The notes under the pieces are model-generated. The model saw only the letters and a program-made list of their open reading frames with translations, was not told where the DNA came from and did no database searches. Made by a program: the position numbers and the translations under genes. Shown here one piece after another: positions 34,786-43,462 of a stretch of 63,655 bases of DNA. Source of the stretch: an uncultured Peptostreptococcaceae bacterium (GTDB lineage Bacteria > Bacillota > Clostridia > Peptostreptococcales > Anaerovoracaceae); contig CAJOKT010000007.1 of the NCBI GenBank assembly GCA_905235115.1, positions 1 through 63,655 of the forward strand. The letters run 5' to 3'. Each line of letters opens with the position of its first letter. Within the stretch, counting starts at the first letter, position 1.

Positions 34786-35495
34786 GGCTTTTCCCCTTCC
34801 ACGATCGTGTCTACTAATGTACCAGATACAGCAAAGATATCAGGATCAACTGCTCCGATCTCAACTAACTTCTCAGGTGCAATGATGGTGTGATCAGCTG
34901 CACTCGCCATTACATAGTTGAAGTTCTTGGTTGCTTTTGCACAATAGAAGTTGCCGAACTTATCTGCTACTGTGGGTCTGCAGAAAGCGAAATCTGCGAA
35001 AAGCGGGAGCTCAAAGAGATATTTCTTGCCCTGGATCTCAACGACTTTCTTCTCTCTTCCGAGTTCGTCGAGGTTGGTCTCCATAGGAGTACCAAGTCCG
35101 GTGGGAGTAAGAACTCCGCCAAGTCCGTAAGCGGCAGCTCTGATCTTCTCAGCCAGAGTTCCCTGGGGCACCAGTGTGTACGTAAGTGTTCCTTCAGCGA
35201 ACTGTTCGTTCAGCCTGGGGTTTACTCCGAGATGGGAGGCGATGATGTGGTCTACCATGTGGTGGTCCAGAAGTTTGCCTACTCCACGTGCAGTAGCTCC
35301 GGGGAAGGGGTTGGGCTGTCCTTCTGCAAGTCCGCCGTCGTTGGCGATAACTGTCAGATGCTTAACTCCCTTTTCTACTAAAGCGTCCATAAGGATCTCA
35401 GGGGAACCTGTTGCAAGGAATCCGCCGACCATTATGGTCATTCCGTCCTTAACGCCGGCAACTGCTTCCTGTGCAGTTTTGATCTTGTTAATCAT
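34773..35495 (-). CDS. atoD: Acetoacetate/butyrate CoA-transferase alpha subunit
   Basis: The 240-residue subunit shows the CoA-binding start MVGGFLATGSPEILMDAL (residues 21-38), NDGG, the G-rich ARGVGKL region, and TPTGLGTPME followed by GREKKVVEIQGKKYLFELPL (shown as separate pieces of the family pattern). It pairs with AtoA. A sigma-70-type promoter lies in the 130-base gap before it, so the CoA-transferase can be made without the rest of the lysine operon. Confidence 0.93.
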   Translation of the reverse strand: MINKIKTAQEAVAGVKDGMTIMVGGFLATGSPEILMDALVEKGVKHLTVIANDGGLAEGQPNPFPGATARGVGKLLDHHMVDHIIASHLGVNPRLNEQFAEGTLTYTLVPQGTLAEKIRAAAYGLGGVLTPTGLGTPMETNLDELGREKKVVEIQGKKYLFELPLFADFAFCRPTVADKFGNFYCAKATKNFNYVMASAADHTIIAPEKLVEIGAVDPDIFAVSGTLVDTIVEGEKPWQI

Positions 35496-35548
35496 AGTTT
35501 CTTCACCTTCTTATAATAAAGTAATAACTTATATCATCAGCACTATAA

Positions 35549-35577
35549 ATCGTACACTTTTTGAGCCTGTTAGTCAA
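35549..35577 (-). promoter_or_regulatory. Internal sigma-70-type promoter for atoDA
   Basis: Minus strand TTGACT (35572-35577) and TACGAT (35549-35554) with 17 bases between, 50-80 bases upstream of atoD inside the lysine operon. Confidence 0.55.
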
Positions 35578-35628
35578 TATGAAATTGGCTCACGGCACAC
35601 GATCCATGCCACTTTACACACCATCTGC

Positions 35629-36426
35629 CTATCTGTCGGCGATCAGCGGCTTATCCTGCCATCCGCGCTTGACCACTTCCTGCATGATGTAGCTCATTAC
35701 GTGCTCGGCATACTTGCCCGGGCCGAAACCTGCATCATAACCAAGCTCCTGGGCAAGCTCGTGGGAGATCCTGGGGCCGCCGCAGGTAAGAATGATCTTG
35801 TCGCGGAGACCCTCTGCCTCTACAAGCTCTACCATCTTGGTCAGGTTCATAATGTGGATGTCCTTCTGAGTTACCGTCTGGGAAACCAGGATGGCATCAG
35901 CGTTGACTTCCTTAGCCTTGGCGATGAGTTCTTCGCAGGGTACCTGCGAACCCATGTTGTAGGGGACCACGTGCTTGAATCTCTCAAGTCCGAAGTGGCC
36001 GTGGAAGCCCTTCATCTGGATAATGGCGTCGATTCCAACGGTATGAGCGTCGGACTCGATGGAAGCTCCGACTACCGTGATGTCACGGCCTACGTTCTCG
36101 CCGATCCATTCGCCGCACTCAACACGATCCATGACTGTTCCCTCTACCTTGGGAACCTTGATGGCCGTGTAGTCGATGGTCTGCTGTGCTGATCCGTATA
36201 CAACGAAGAATGTGTATCCGGGAGCAAGTTCATGATAGTATGTCACGTTAGGTTCTTCGAATCCAAGTTTCTTTACGTACTGCTTGGCGCACTCTTCCGC
36301 TTCTTCACCATAGGGAACAGGAAGTGTGAACGCCATCTCTACCTTACCGTCGTTTAACGTGTCGCCGTAGGGCTTGACCTTTGTAAGGTCAGCCTGGGTG
36401 GTTGCTGTAGCTTTATTCTCTGACAT
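35629..36426 (-). CDS. kamE: Beta-lysine 5,6-aminomutase, beta (B12-binding) subunit
   Basis: KamE binds adenosylcobalamin and, with KamD, shifts the 6-amino group of beta-lysine to carbon 5. The cobalamin motif is SDAHTVGIDAI (DxHxxG, His about residue 132). The C-terminal half is the Rossmann-like B12 domain ending with GFGPGKYAEHV. I placed the start at 36426 because AGGAGG lies eight bases upstream; it gives 265 residues, close to the known length near 262. An ATG at 36450 that overlaps the kamD stop is an alternative. It follows kamD directly. Confidence 0.95.
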   Translation of the reverse strand: MSENKATATTQADLTKVKPYGDTLNDGKVEMAFTLPVPYGEEAEECAKQYVKKLGFEEPNVTYYHELAPGYTFFVVYGSAQQTIDYTAIKVPKVEGTVMDRVECGEWIGENVGRDITVVGASIESDAHTVGIDAIIQMKGFHGHFGLERFKHVVPYNMGSQVPCEELIAKAKEVNADAILVSQTVTQKDIHIMNLTKMVELVEAEGLRDKIILTCGGPRISHELAQELGYDAGFGPGKYAEHVMSYIMQEVVKRGWQDKPLIADR

Positions 36427-36442
36427 TTTTTGCACCTCCTGC

Positions 36443-37996
36443 TTACTCATGATCCATGAATCTTTCAATAAACGGATTGAAGTAATTGGCGCCCTTGACG
36501 CATACTCCCTCAAGTCCGTGTCCGCCTTCGAAGGGACGCTTCACGCCGCCGAACTTACCCTGTTCGATGGTGTGGAAAAGACCATCCTTCTCAACATCCG
36601 CCAGAAGAGCGTCTGCCTTGGCAAGCACTTCCTGGGCACGGCTCTGGATGATGCCGCCCTCTTTGAAGGTGACCTCGTCTCCGATGTGCTTGCAGTTGTT
36701 GAAGATGTATTTTGCGTTTTCGATGGACAGATACCTGTCATGCATGTGCGGTGTATGGATAGCCTCTGTCAGCATTCCGAGAAGCTGGAGTGACTGTCCG
36801 GACCAGATGGCCACCAGGTTGAACAGAGCATCCTGGATGTGTCCTCTGAAGATGTTACCTGTCATGAACTTTGTGGGAGGCATGTACTTCAGTCTGGCGT
36901 TGGGGAAGATCTCCCTGGCCATGATGGCTTGTGAAAGTTCAAGAAGGAATCCGTCCTCTGTGGCGGGATCCATTTCGAACGCGTGTCCGAGACCCATCTG
37001 ATTCTCAGGAATGTTGGCCAGTACCGCGAACTGTTCGTTGATGAACTGGGATGCAGTAACAGTATGGGCGGATTCGATGGCGTCGTCCGTTGTGAGGTAG
37101 TTGTCCTCTCCTGAGTTGAAGATGATGCCGCAGTATCCGATGATGACTCTGGACATGAACTGGTCTACAAGGGTCCTCTGCATGTTGATGTCTCTGAAGA
37201 GGATCCCGTAGATGGCGTCGTTCAGCATTACGTCGAGTCTCTCTAAAGCTCCCATGGCAGCGATCTCAGGCATGCACATTCCGGAGGAATAGTTGCAGAG
37301 TCTGATGTATCTGCCGACCTCTTCGGAGACCTCGTCCAGGGCCTTTCTCATGATCCTGAAGTTCTCCTGGGTGGCGTATGTGCCTCCGAAGCCTTCAGTT
37401 GTGGGGCCGTAGGGTACGTAGTCCAGGAGTGACTGGGCTGTGGTCCTGATAACAGCGATGATGTCAGCTCCCTGACGAGCAGCAGCCTGAGCCTGGACAA
37501 CGTCCTCGTAGATGTTTCCGGTAGCTACGATCACGTAAAGGTACGGCTCCGGACCTTCTCCGATCCTCTTGAGGTACTCCTCACGTTTGGCCTTCTGCAT
37601 GTCGATCCTGTCGAAGGTGGCGTTGATGAATGGTTCCAGTGCCTTTGCTGCCTCTTCCTGAGAGCATGTGGGAAGCTTGGTGATTTCAAGCTTGCCGGCG
37701 GACATCTCCTCAGCGATCTCCTGAGGCGTCTTGCCTGTCTGCACCACGGCATTTCCGATGAGGTAAGCCACACCTGTGGGAAGGGCTCCTGCCTCCTTGA
37801 TCTGATCGACCACCACGTTGGGAAGCGGGTTGTCAACATCATCGACCCCGTCGACACCTAACAGCCTAAGGATAGTTCTTTCTGTTGAGACTGTGGTGTG
37901 TCTGTCGATGAATTCCTGCATGTCATGGGCAATATTCGCGGCATGAGCACGAGCACTGTCAACAACCTTAGGGTCGAGATTTAATTTGCTTTTCAT
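36443..37996 (-). CDS. kamD: Beta-lysine 5,6-aminomutase, alpha subunit
   Basis: The 517-residue subunit forms the TIM barrel that binds pyridoxal phosphate and substrate in D-lysine/beta-lysine 5,6-aminomutase. Recognisable segments include LNLDPKVVDSARAHAANIA at the N terminus, TERTILRLLGVDGVD, LYVIVATGNIYEDVVQA, YGPTTEGFGGTYATQENF and GEDNYLTTDDA. Length agrees with the family. It lies twelve bases after the kamC gene and is coupled to kamE. Confidence 0.95.
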   Translation of the reverse strand: MKSKLNLDPKVVDSARAHAANIAHDMQEFIDRHTTVSTERTILRLLGVDGVDDVDNPLPNVVVDQIKEAGALPTGVAYLIGNAVVQTGKTPQEIAEEMSAGKLEITKLPTCSQEEAAKALEPFINATFDRIDMQKAKREEYLKRIGEGPEPYLYVIVATGNIYEDVVQAQAAARQGADIIAVIRTTAQSLLDYVPYGPTTEGFGGTYATQENFRIMRKALDEVSEEVGRYIRLCNYSSGMCMPEIAAMGALERLDVMLNDAIYGILFRDINMQRTLVDQFMSRVIIGYCGIIFNSGEDNYLTTDDAIESAHTVTASQFINEQFAVLANIPENQMGLGHAFEMDPATEDGFLLELSQAIMAREIFPNARLKYMPPTKFMTGNIFRGHIQDALFNLVAIWSGQSLQLLGMLTEAIHTPHMHDRYLSIENAKYIFNNCKHIGDEVTFKEGGIIQSRAQEVLAKADALLADVEKDGLFHTIEQGKFGGVKRPFEGGHGLEGVCVKGANYFNPFIERFMDHE

Positions 37997-38007
37997 CCTT
38001 TTTCTCC

Positions 38008-39726
38008 TTATTCAATGTATTTCTTCGCTCCCTCTATTATCTCAGAGCTTATCCCCAGCATCTTCGCAATATTGAGAGCATCCTTAGGAACCTGTTTGTT
38101 TTCATCTACTCTGCGCAGACGGTAGTCCATGTATTTCGATATTATATTGATCCTGTCACGCCTCTTGGCGTACCTGAGTTCCCGGTCAAGACGCCCGAAA
38201 TCGCAGTCCGCAAGACCTACCACCTGCAGGTTCACCACATCGTCCGTCTCCGTGACGGTCTCGAAGTGAGTCGTGAAAAGAGTAATATACGGTTTGTTCT
38301 TGAGATAGTCCACCAGGGCTTTCGAAAGGGCCAGGCCCTCCACCGGGTTGGTCCCCGACGCTATCTCGTCTATGAGTATTATGGAGCGTTCCAGGCTGTT
38401 GTCCAGGATCTCCTTCAGTTCCTCCATCTCAGATCCGAAGCTGGAAAGTCCCCTCTCCACCGACTGGGAATCTCCGATGAGGATCTGCATGTAGTTGGAG
38501 AGTCCTACGACAGCCTTCTCAGCCGGCACAAAAAATCCGTACTGGGCCAGGATCGGCACCTGCCCTGCCAGTTTCAGCGAGATGGTCTTGCCTCCCATGT
38601 TGGCTCCGGTGATGCAGGTGACTCCGTCGCGAAGTGAGATGGATATGGGACAGTATTCCATGCCCTTGGACTTCAGGATGTCTTCCACCTGAAGGTTCCT
38701 CCCGTCGGTAAATTCCACCACGTGCTCATCCACGATCTCGGGCTTCGTGCAGTGGTGCATGATGGCGAACTTGGCCTTGGCAAGAGCGAAGTCCAGTCTG
38801 CCCATGGTCTCGCAGTTGTAGATCACGTCAGCGCTGTATCTGGCGATCTTCACCGTCAGCTCCTCGCAGATCCTGTTCTCCTCCTCCTCGATCCTCAGCA
38901 CCGTGTCCTCGATCTTTTGCTGAAGGGCGAAGACCTCTTCGTTAGGCTTAAGCACGAAGGTGGCGGACATGTAGTCCTGATCAGTCATCTCCAGCGACTC
39001 TATCTTATTTATTGTATCAAATTTCGGGTGAGATTTCGAGACCACGATGTCAAATTTCGGAGTAAGCATGATGCCGTACTCTCTGTTGATCTGGTCCCTC
39101 TTTTCCTTCTGGGCCTTCCTGATCGACAGTTCGATGGACCTCTTCTCCTGCCTGAGCTCGCCCAGTCTGGGGCTGAACTCATCGTAGATATAAAAGGTGT
39201 TGATCCTGTCTCCCCTGGGATCCAGGGCATCCAGAAGTTCCGTGATGTCCCGGAGGTGATACTCCCCGGGGATCACGTTTCCCCCCACCTTTTCCTCAGG
39301 AGCGGTCTCCCCGGGCTCACAGCAGTGGTGATCCGTATGTTTGAAATCCGTCTGCTCCTTTGACTGAAGGAGCTTCATATATTTCTCCATGAGAAGCAGC
39401 AGGGTCTTCACCTCGTATATTTCCAGCACCGTAAGGGCGGAGTTCTCTGCCCTCTCCATGGTCCTGGATACGTCCTTCACCTCCATGAAGACCTCGCTGA
39501 GGATCTCGATGGTCCTCTTGTTCTCGTTTATATAGTCTATGAGCTTGCCCACTCTGTCCAGTTCGGCCCTGAGCTTATCCTCATCTCCGGGATAATAGGG
39601 CTTGACGGCCTTGAGTTTCTTCTTGCCGAAAGGGGTCTCGATGACCAGGTTCTGGAGCACGTAGTCCAGCCCGGTCTCACGTCTGGTCTTTACATTGGCA
39701 AGTCTTCTGTTTTTTCCCATCCACAT
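38008..39726 (-). CDS. kamC: Lysine 5,6-aminomutase reactivase ATPase (MutS-like)
   Basis: This MutS-family protein lacks mismatch-recognition domains. The C-terminal ATPase has Walker A GANMGGKT (about residues 408-415), GDSQSVERGLSSFGSEM as the signature region, Walker B IILIDEIASGTNP and a TTHFETV motif. In lysine-fermentation clusters KamB and KamC are believed to reactivate B12-inactivated aminomutase. I placed the start at 39726 (572 residues), seven bases after an AGG-rich ribosome site and just past the kamB stop; the longer open frame to 39831 lies inside kamB. Its position between kamB and kamD is standard. Confidence 0.92.
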   Translation of the reverse strand: MWMGKNRRLANVKTRRETGLDYVLQNLVIETPFGKKKLKAVKPYYPGDEDKLRAELDRVGKLIDYINENKRTIEILSEVFMEVKDVSRTMERAENSALTVLEIYEVKTLLLLMEKYMKLLQSKEQTDFKHTDHHCCEPGETAPEEKVGGNVIPGEYHLRDITELLDALDPRGDRINTFYIYDEFSPRLGELRQEKRSIELSIRKAQKEKRDQINREYGIMLTPKFDIVVSKSHPKFDTINKIESLEMTDQDYMSATFVLKPNEEVFALQQKIEDTVLRIEEEENRICEELTVKIARYSADVIYNCETMGRLDFALAKAKFAIMHHCTKPEIVDEHVVEFTDGRNLQVEDILKSKGMEYCPISISLRDGVTCITGANMGGKTISLKLAGQVPILAQYGFFVPAEKAVVGLSNYMQILIGDSQSVERGLSSFGSEMEELKEILDNSLERSIILIDEIASGTNPVEGLALSKALVDYLKNKPYITLFTTHFETVTETDDVVNLQVVGLADCDFGRLDRELRYAKRRDRINIISKYMDYRLRRVDENKQVPKDALNIAKMLGISSEIIEGAKKYIE

Positions 39727-39734
39727 AGCAGGGC

Positions 39735-40754
39735 CTACCTTCTGACATCTATTACCGGAATATCCGTAAGCACTTCCTTCATGGCCGAGATCAAAAGATC
39801 CGAGTCGAAGGAGTATCCCTTGGGCGACCACGGATTTACAGTGATGGCCGCGATCTCGATGTTCTTCATGACCTTGATTCTGAGGCCCTTCTTTCTCAGG
39901 CGTCCCCAGTCGATGTTGGAGATGAATATCTTGGTGGGATCCTTAAGGATGAATTCCACCTGCTTAAGGTTATTGACACTTATGCCGGAGACCACGGAAT
40001 TGGTCATGGCTCCCGGTATGAATATGTATTTCGTATCCTCTTTGATGGCATCGTTTATCTCACCTGACGCGCCCAGGCCTGTGATCAGATCCAGCACTCT
40101 GGCCTCGCCTTCTCCGTTGAATACAGTTATGTGTTCGAAATCATCTTCCTTCAGAAAATCCGATATTTTCTGATCCTCTTTAAATTCAGCAAGCTGGTAA
40201 AGTTCCACTACATGCGCAGTCTCTTCCACCACGTTCCTGAGGGATCTGGAGAGCACTGCCCCCGTGGAAAGAATTATGGCGTCCGATGTCTCCGGATTGG
40301 CCACTGACTTTCTGTCGATGGCTCCGTCGATCAGGACCAGATCCACGCCGTACCTGAACATGTCCTGGCAGAGCCTCCTGGTCTCGGCTGCGATGACGGG
40401 TCCCGCCACCTGAACGTATCCCGCGTCCTCCACCCTGCAGATGAGAAGTTCACCTATGGCGGTGGAATACTTTGTCCTCTCCAGGATCTCCAGCCCGGCG
40501 TCAGCCAGCTCATAAAGCTGGGACGGCACCGTGACCAGACTTCCCCTGTCCAGATATACTCTGGGTTTTTCCGTGCCGGTGACCAGGTCCTGGGTCTCGC
40601 CGTCACGGCCTGTGGAAGTCACGCCCAGGGTTATCCCCTCGTCCATGGCCTCCTCTATCAAAAAATTCAAAGCCGTAGTCTTCCCGGCGTTCTTCGCCAT
40701 TCCGACTATGGATAACGATCTGTATTTCTGTGAAAGATCTTTTAGAAGTCCCAC
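39735..40754 (-). CDS. kamB: Lysine 5,6-aminomutase reactivase subunit KamB
   Basis: The 339-residue P-loop protein begins with GMAKNAGKTTALN (Walker A, about residues 18-30). DLVLIDGAIDRKS is the Walker B region. The rest is known only from lysine-fermentation operons, where it accompanies KamC. It would use ATP to release damaged cofactor from KamDE. It is nine bases before kamC, and an intercistronic hairpin separates it from kamA. Confidence 0.92.
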   Translation of the reverse strand: MGLLKDLSQKYRSLSIVGMAKNAGKTTALNFLIEEAMDEGITLGVTSTGRDGETQDLVTGTEKPRVYLDRGSLVTVPSQLYELADAGLEILERTKYSTAIGELLICRVEDAGYVQVAGPVIAAETRRLCQDMFRYGVDLVLIDGAIDRKSVANPETSDAIILSTGAVLSRSLRNVVEETAHVVELYQLAEFKEDQKISDFLKEDDFEHITVFNGEGEARVLDLITGLGASGEINDAIKEDTKYIFIPGAMTNSVVSGISVNNLKQVEFILKDPTKIFISNIDWGRLRKKGLRIKVMKNIEIAAITVNPWSPKGYSFDSDLLISAMKEVLTDIPVIDVRR

Positions 40755-40782
40755 TTATGAATAGTTCCTTTAATTACTGATT

Positions 40783-40813
40783 ATAGGGAGACCCCTGCCC
40801 GGAGTCCCCCTAT
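40783..40813 (-). other. Intercistronic hairpin between kamA and kamB
   Basis: ATAGGGAGAC faces GTCCCCCTAT with one mismatch. No T-run follows on the minus strand, so it looks like an mRNA processing or stability element and not a terminator. Confidence 0.5.
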
Positions 40814-40839
40814 TTTGTCTTTTGATGTGAGAGCTGCCT

Positions 40840-42099
40840 TTAGTGCTGGTTTCTCTCGTGTCTTGCAAGGTGAGCCGGCTCGATAGTCCTGATCTCGGGA
40901 CCCTCGCCGAGAGCGGAAACGCCCTCGTACTTGTAGGTCTTCTTGCCTGTGCAGTAGTCGCACTGGCAGGGAAGATCGGGAAGATCCGGTTCGGTGTAAG
41001 TTGTAATGATACCCTCGTAGTTTCTCAGGATCACCTTGTGCGGTGTCTGGGAGATCACATACTGAGGCATTACGGGAGTCTTGCCGCCGCCGCCCGGAGC
41101 GTCGACCACGAATGTGGGTACGCAGTATCCGGATGTGTGGCCGCGAAGTCCCTCGATGATCTCAATGCCCTTGGATACCGGTGTTCTGAAGTGCTCGATA
41201 CCCATTGACAGGTCGCAGATGTAGATGTAGTAGGGACGTACTCTGTTCTTTACAAGGATCTGGACAAGGTCTCTCATGATGTGCTTGCAGTCGTTTACTC
41301 CGCGGAGAAGTACAGACTGGTTGCCCAGAGGAATACCTGCGTCAGCAAGCATAGCGCAAGCCTTTGCGGCTTCCGGTGTCATTTCCTTGGGGTGGTTGAA
41401 GTGAGTGTTGAGCCAGATGGGATGATACTTCTTCAGCATCGCGCAGAGCTCCGGTGTGATCCTCTGGGGAAGCACGACGGGAGTTCTGGAGCCCAGCCTT
41501 ACGATCTCAACGTGATCGATCTTCCTGAGTTCGGAGATGATGTACTCAAGAGTCTCGTCCTCAACGAGAAGTGCGTCGCCGCCGGAAAGAAGCACGTCAC
41601 GGACCTGAGGAGTACGACGGATGTAATCGATGCATGCGTCGATGTCTTCTCTGGATCTTGCGCCGTCTGTTTCACCGGCAAGTCTTCTTCTGGTGCAGTG
41701 TCTGCAGTACATTGAGCACTGGTCTGTGATAAGGAACAGTACTCTGTCGGGATATCTGTGGGTAAGTCCGGGGGCCGGGGAGTCCGCATCCTCGTGAAGC
41801 GGATCCAGGTCATCTGCCGGTGATCTGTGCATCTCTGCCAGTGTGGGTACAGCCTGCATTCTTACGGGATCTCTCGGATCATCGGGATCCATGAGGGAAG
41901 CATAGTAAGGAGTGATGCCTACACGGAAGCCGCCCATGACCTTCTCGATATCAGCCTTTTCCTGCTCGGTAAGATTGACTACCTGAGCGATCTCTTCGAC
42001 TGTTGAAAGTCTGTGCTCGACCTGCCAATGCCAGTCGTTCCACTGCTCATCTGTAACATTCGCAAAAAGCGGAATGTCTTTCCAATTTCTGATGGCCAT
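40840..42099 (-). CDS. kamA: Lysine 2,3-aminomutase
   Basis: This radical-SAM, PLP-dependent enzyme converts L-lysine to L-beta-lysine, the first step of the pathway. The [4Fe-4S] motif is CSMYCRHC (Cys 128, 132, 135) and the PLP lysine is in VDAPGGGGK (Lys 340). LSGGDALLV and GNQSVLLRGVND are also present, and the C terminus has CDYC-type zinc-binding Cys residues. The 419-residue length is normal. It consumes SAM as cofactor, linking it to metK. It lies between kdd and kamB. Confidence 0.97.
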   Translation of the reverse strand: MAIRNWKDIPLFANVTDEQWNDWHWQVEHRLSTVEEIAQVVNLTEQEKADIEKVMGGFRVGITPYYASLMDPDDPRDPVRMQAVPTLAEMHRSPADDLDPLHEDADSPAPGLTHRYPDRVLFLITDQCSMYCRHCTRRRLAGETDGARSREDIDACIDYIRRTPQVRDVLLSGGDALLVEDETLEYIISELRKIDHVEIVRLGSRTPVVLPQRITPELCAMLKKYHPIWLNTHFNHPKEMTPEAAKACAMLADAGIPLGNQSVLLRGVNDCKHIMRDLVQILVKNRVRPYYIYICDLSMGIEHFRTPVSKGIEIIEGLRGHTSGYCVPTFVVDAPGGGGKTPVMPQYVISQTPHKVILRNYEGIITTYTEPDLPDLPCQCDYCTGKKTYKYEGVSALGEGPEIRTIEPAHLARHERNQH

Positions 42100-42137
42100 T
42101 TTTTTCTCCTTAATAATCTTAATCTTAGGTAAGGGAC

Positions 42138-42159
42138 CTCCGGAGGTATCCCTCCGGAG
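42138..42159 (-). other. Intercistronic hairpin between kdd and kamA
   Basis: CTCCGGAG is repeated after a six-base loop; because it is self-complementary, the two copies form an 8 bp stem in the kdd-kamA gap. No T-run follows. Confidence 0.5.
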
Positions 42160-42189
42160 TCATCCCTTGGGTTTCGGTCGTTTCAGCGA

Positions 42190-43254
42190 TCAAGCGTACA
42201 TTTCCTCAAAGAGCTTTCTGATGCCTTCGTGCTCTCTGAGAACCTGGATGGTTACGTCAGCGTGGTTCTTGGTGTAGCCGTTTCCGATGATCATGTTGAC
42301 GTCCTTGCCTACGCCCTCAGCTCCAAGAGCTGCCTTTGTGAAGGATGTAGCCATGGAGAAGAAGTAAACTGTTCCGTCGTCCTTGCAGGAAAGGATGGAG
42401 CCCATCTCTGTGTTCTCGATGGATACGCAGTTGATGACAACGTCGAAGAGCTCGCCGTTGGTGAGTTCCATAGCCTTGTTGTACATTCCGACTGCATCTG
42501 TAGCGTCCATATGGAAGTACTCGTGAGCCAGGTCAAGAGATCTTGCTCTGTCCTCGGACTTCTGAGAACCTGCTGCGCAGACTACCAGTCCATCCGGGCC
42601 GACTCTCTTCTTGGCTTCATAGAGGCAGAGAAGTCCGGACTTTCCGCCGCCGCCGATTACCAGAACCTTCTGGTTGAGCTGGCAAAGCTTAGCAGCCTGA
42701 GCGGGAGCTCCTGCTACGTCAAGTGCGGAAAGAGCTGTCTTTTCGGGCATATCCTCAGGAATCTTTCCATAGATGCCGGACTGGAAGAGAATAGCTTTTC
42801 CTTCGATGTCGACCTGGTCGATAGCCGGTCTCATGGCAATGATCTTGTCGATCCTGAGCGGTGTCAGTGAAAGTGAAACGAGTGTGGCGATCTTATCGCC
42901 GACCTTGAGGTCTCCCTTGTAAGCAGGGCCGATCTCCTCGACTGTTCCGAGAAGCATTCCGCCGGAACCTGTCCAGGGGTTCTTGTGCTTTCCTGCGTTA
43001 GCAACGATTTCCATCATCTTAGCGCCGATAGCATCCATTTCTTCCTGAGTCTCGACCTCAGCAGGCTTCTTGTTGAGAACTCTCTTTACGATCTCCGTGA
43101 AAGAAGCAGAGTCAATGTTCAGTGTCTTGACATCGATGAGGACTTCGTTGTCCCAGATCTCCATATCGTTGTCGATCTTGTCAGCGGGCTGCGGTAATAC
43201 TCCCTTGGGGGAGATGACTCTGTGTGTGCCATACGGGCTTCCACCTGTTTTCAT
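42190..43254 (-). CDS. kdd: L-erythro-3,5-diaminohexanoate dehydrogenase
   Basis: The 354-residue dehydrogenase oxidatively deaminates 3,5-diaminohexanoate to 3-keto-5-aminohexanoate with NAD or NADP. It has THRVISPKGVLPQPADKIDN at the N terminus, NPWTGSGGMLLG near residue 92, and the Rossmann loop IGGGGKSG (200-207). It is the first gene after the sigma-54-type promoter and is thus probably the head of the kdd-kamABCDE-atoDA operon. AGGAGG precedes the ATG. Confidence 0.95.
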   Translation of the reverse strand: MKTGGSPYGTHRVISPKGVLPQPADKIDNDMEIWDNEVLIDVKTLNIDSASFTEIVKRVLNKKPAEVETQEEMDAIGAKMMEIVANAGKHKNPWTGSGGMLLGTVEEIGPAYKGDLKVGDKIATLVSLSLTPLRIDKIIAMRPAIDQVDIEGKAILFQSGIYGKIPEDMPEKTALSALDVAGAPAQAAKLCQLNQKVLVIGGGGKSGLLCLYEAKKRVGPDGLVVCAAGSQKSEDRARSLDLAHEYFHMDATDAVGMYNKAMELTNGELFDVVINCVSIENTEMGSILSCKDDGTVYFFSMATSFTKAALGAEGVGKDVNMIIGNGYTKNHADVTIQVLREHEGIRKLFEEMYA

Positions 43255-43320
43255 TTTGGTTTCCTCCTAAATATTAAAAAATAATTAACTGTCTGGTCTA
43301 AAGTAACCATACCTCTTACG

Positions 43321-43348
43321 CACATTTATTTTGCAATTTGCATGCCAA
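43321..43348 (-). promoter_or_regulatory. Sigma-54 (-24/-12) promoter of the kdd-kam operon
   Basis: Minus strand TTGGCATGCAAATTGCA (43332-43348) places GG and GC exactly 12 bases apart, as in the TGGCAC-N5-TTGCA consensus. Transcription would start near 43321, about 65 bases before the kdd ATG. Confidence 0.8.
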
Positions 43349-43440
43349 CGCCGGGGATCCTCTGCGCAAAACACCCGGGCCCCTAGTTTTCAAGGCTTTC
43401 GGCGATTCGCTTTTGAATATGGTCTTTCTGCAAGAAAAAA

Positions 43441-43462
43441 TGTGAACCGATAACGGTTCACA
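43441..43462. promoter_or_regulatory. Enhancer-type inverted repeat upstream of kdd, also a terminator
   Basis: TGTGAACCG-ATAA-CGGTTCACA, a perfect 9 bp dyad centred about 130 bases upstream of the predicted kdd start. It contains GAACCG-N4-CGGTTC, also found before kal. On the minus strand it is followed by TTTTTTC and overlaps the stop of the activator gene, so it can also end that transcript. Confidence 0.75.
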
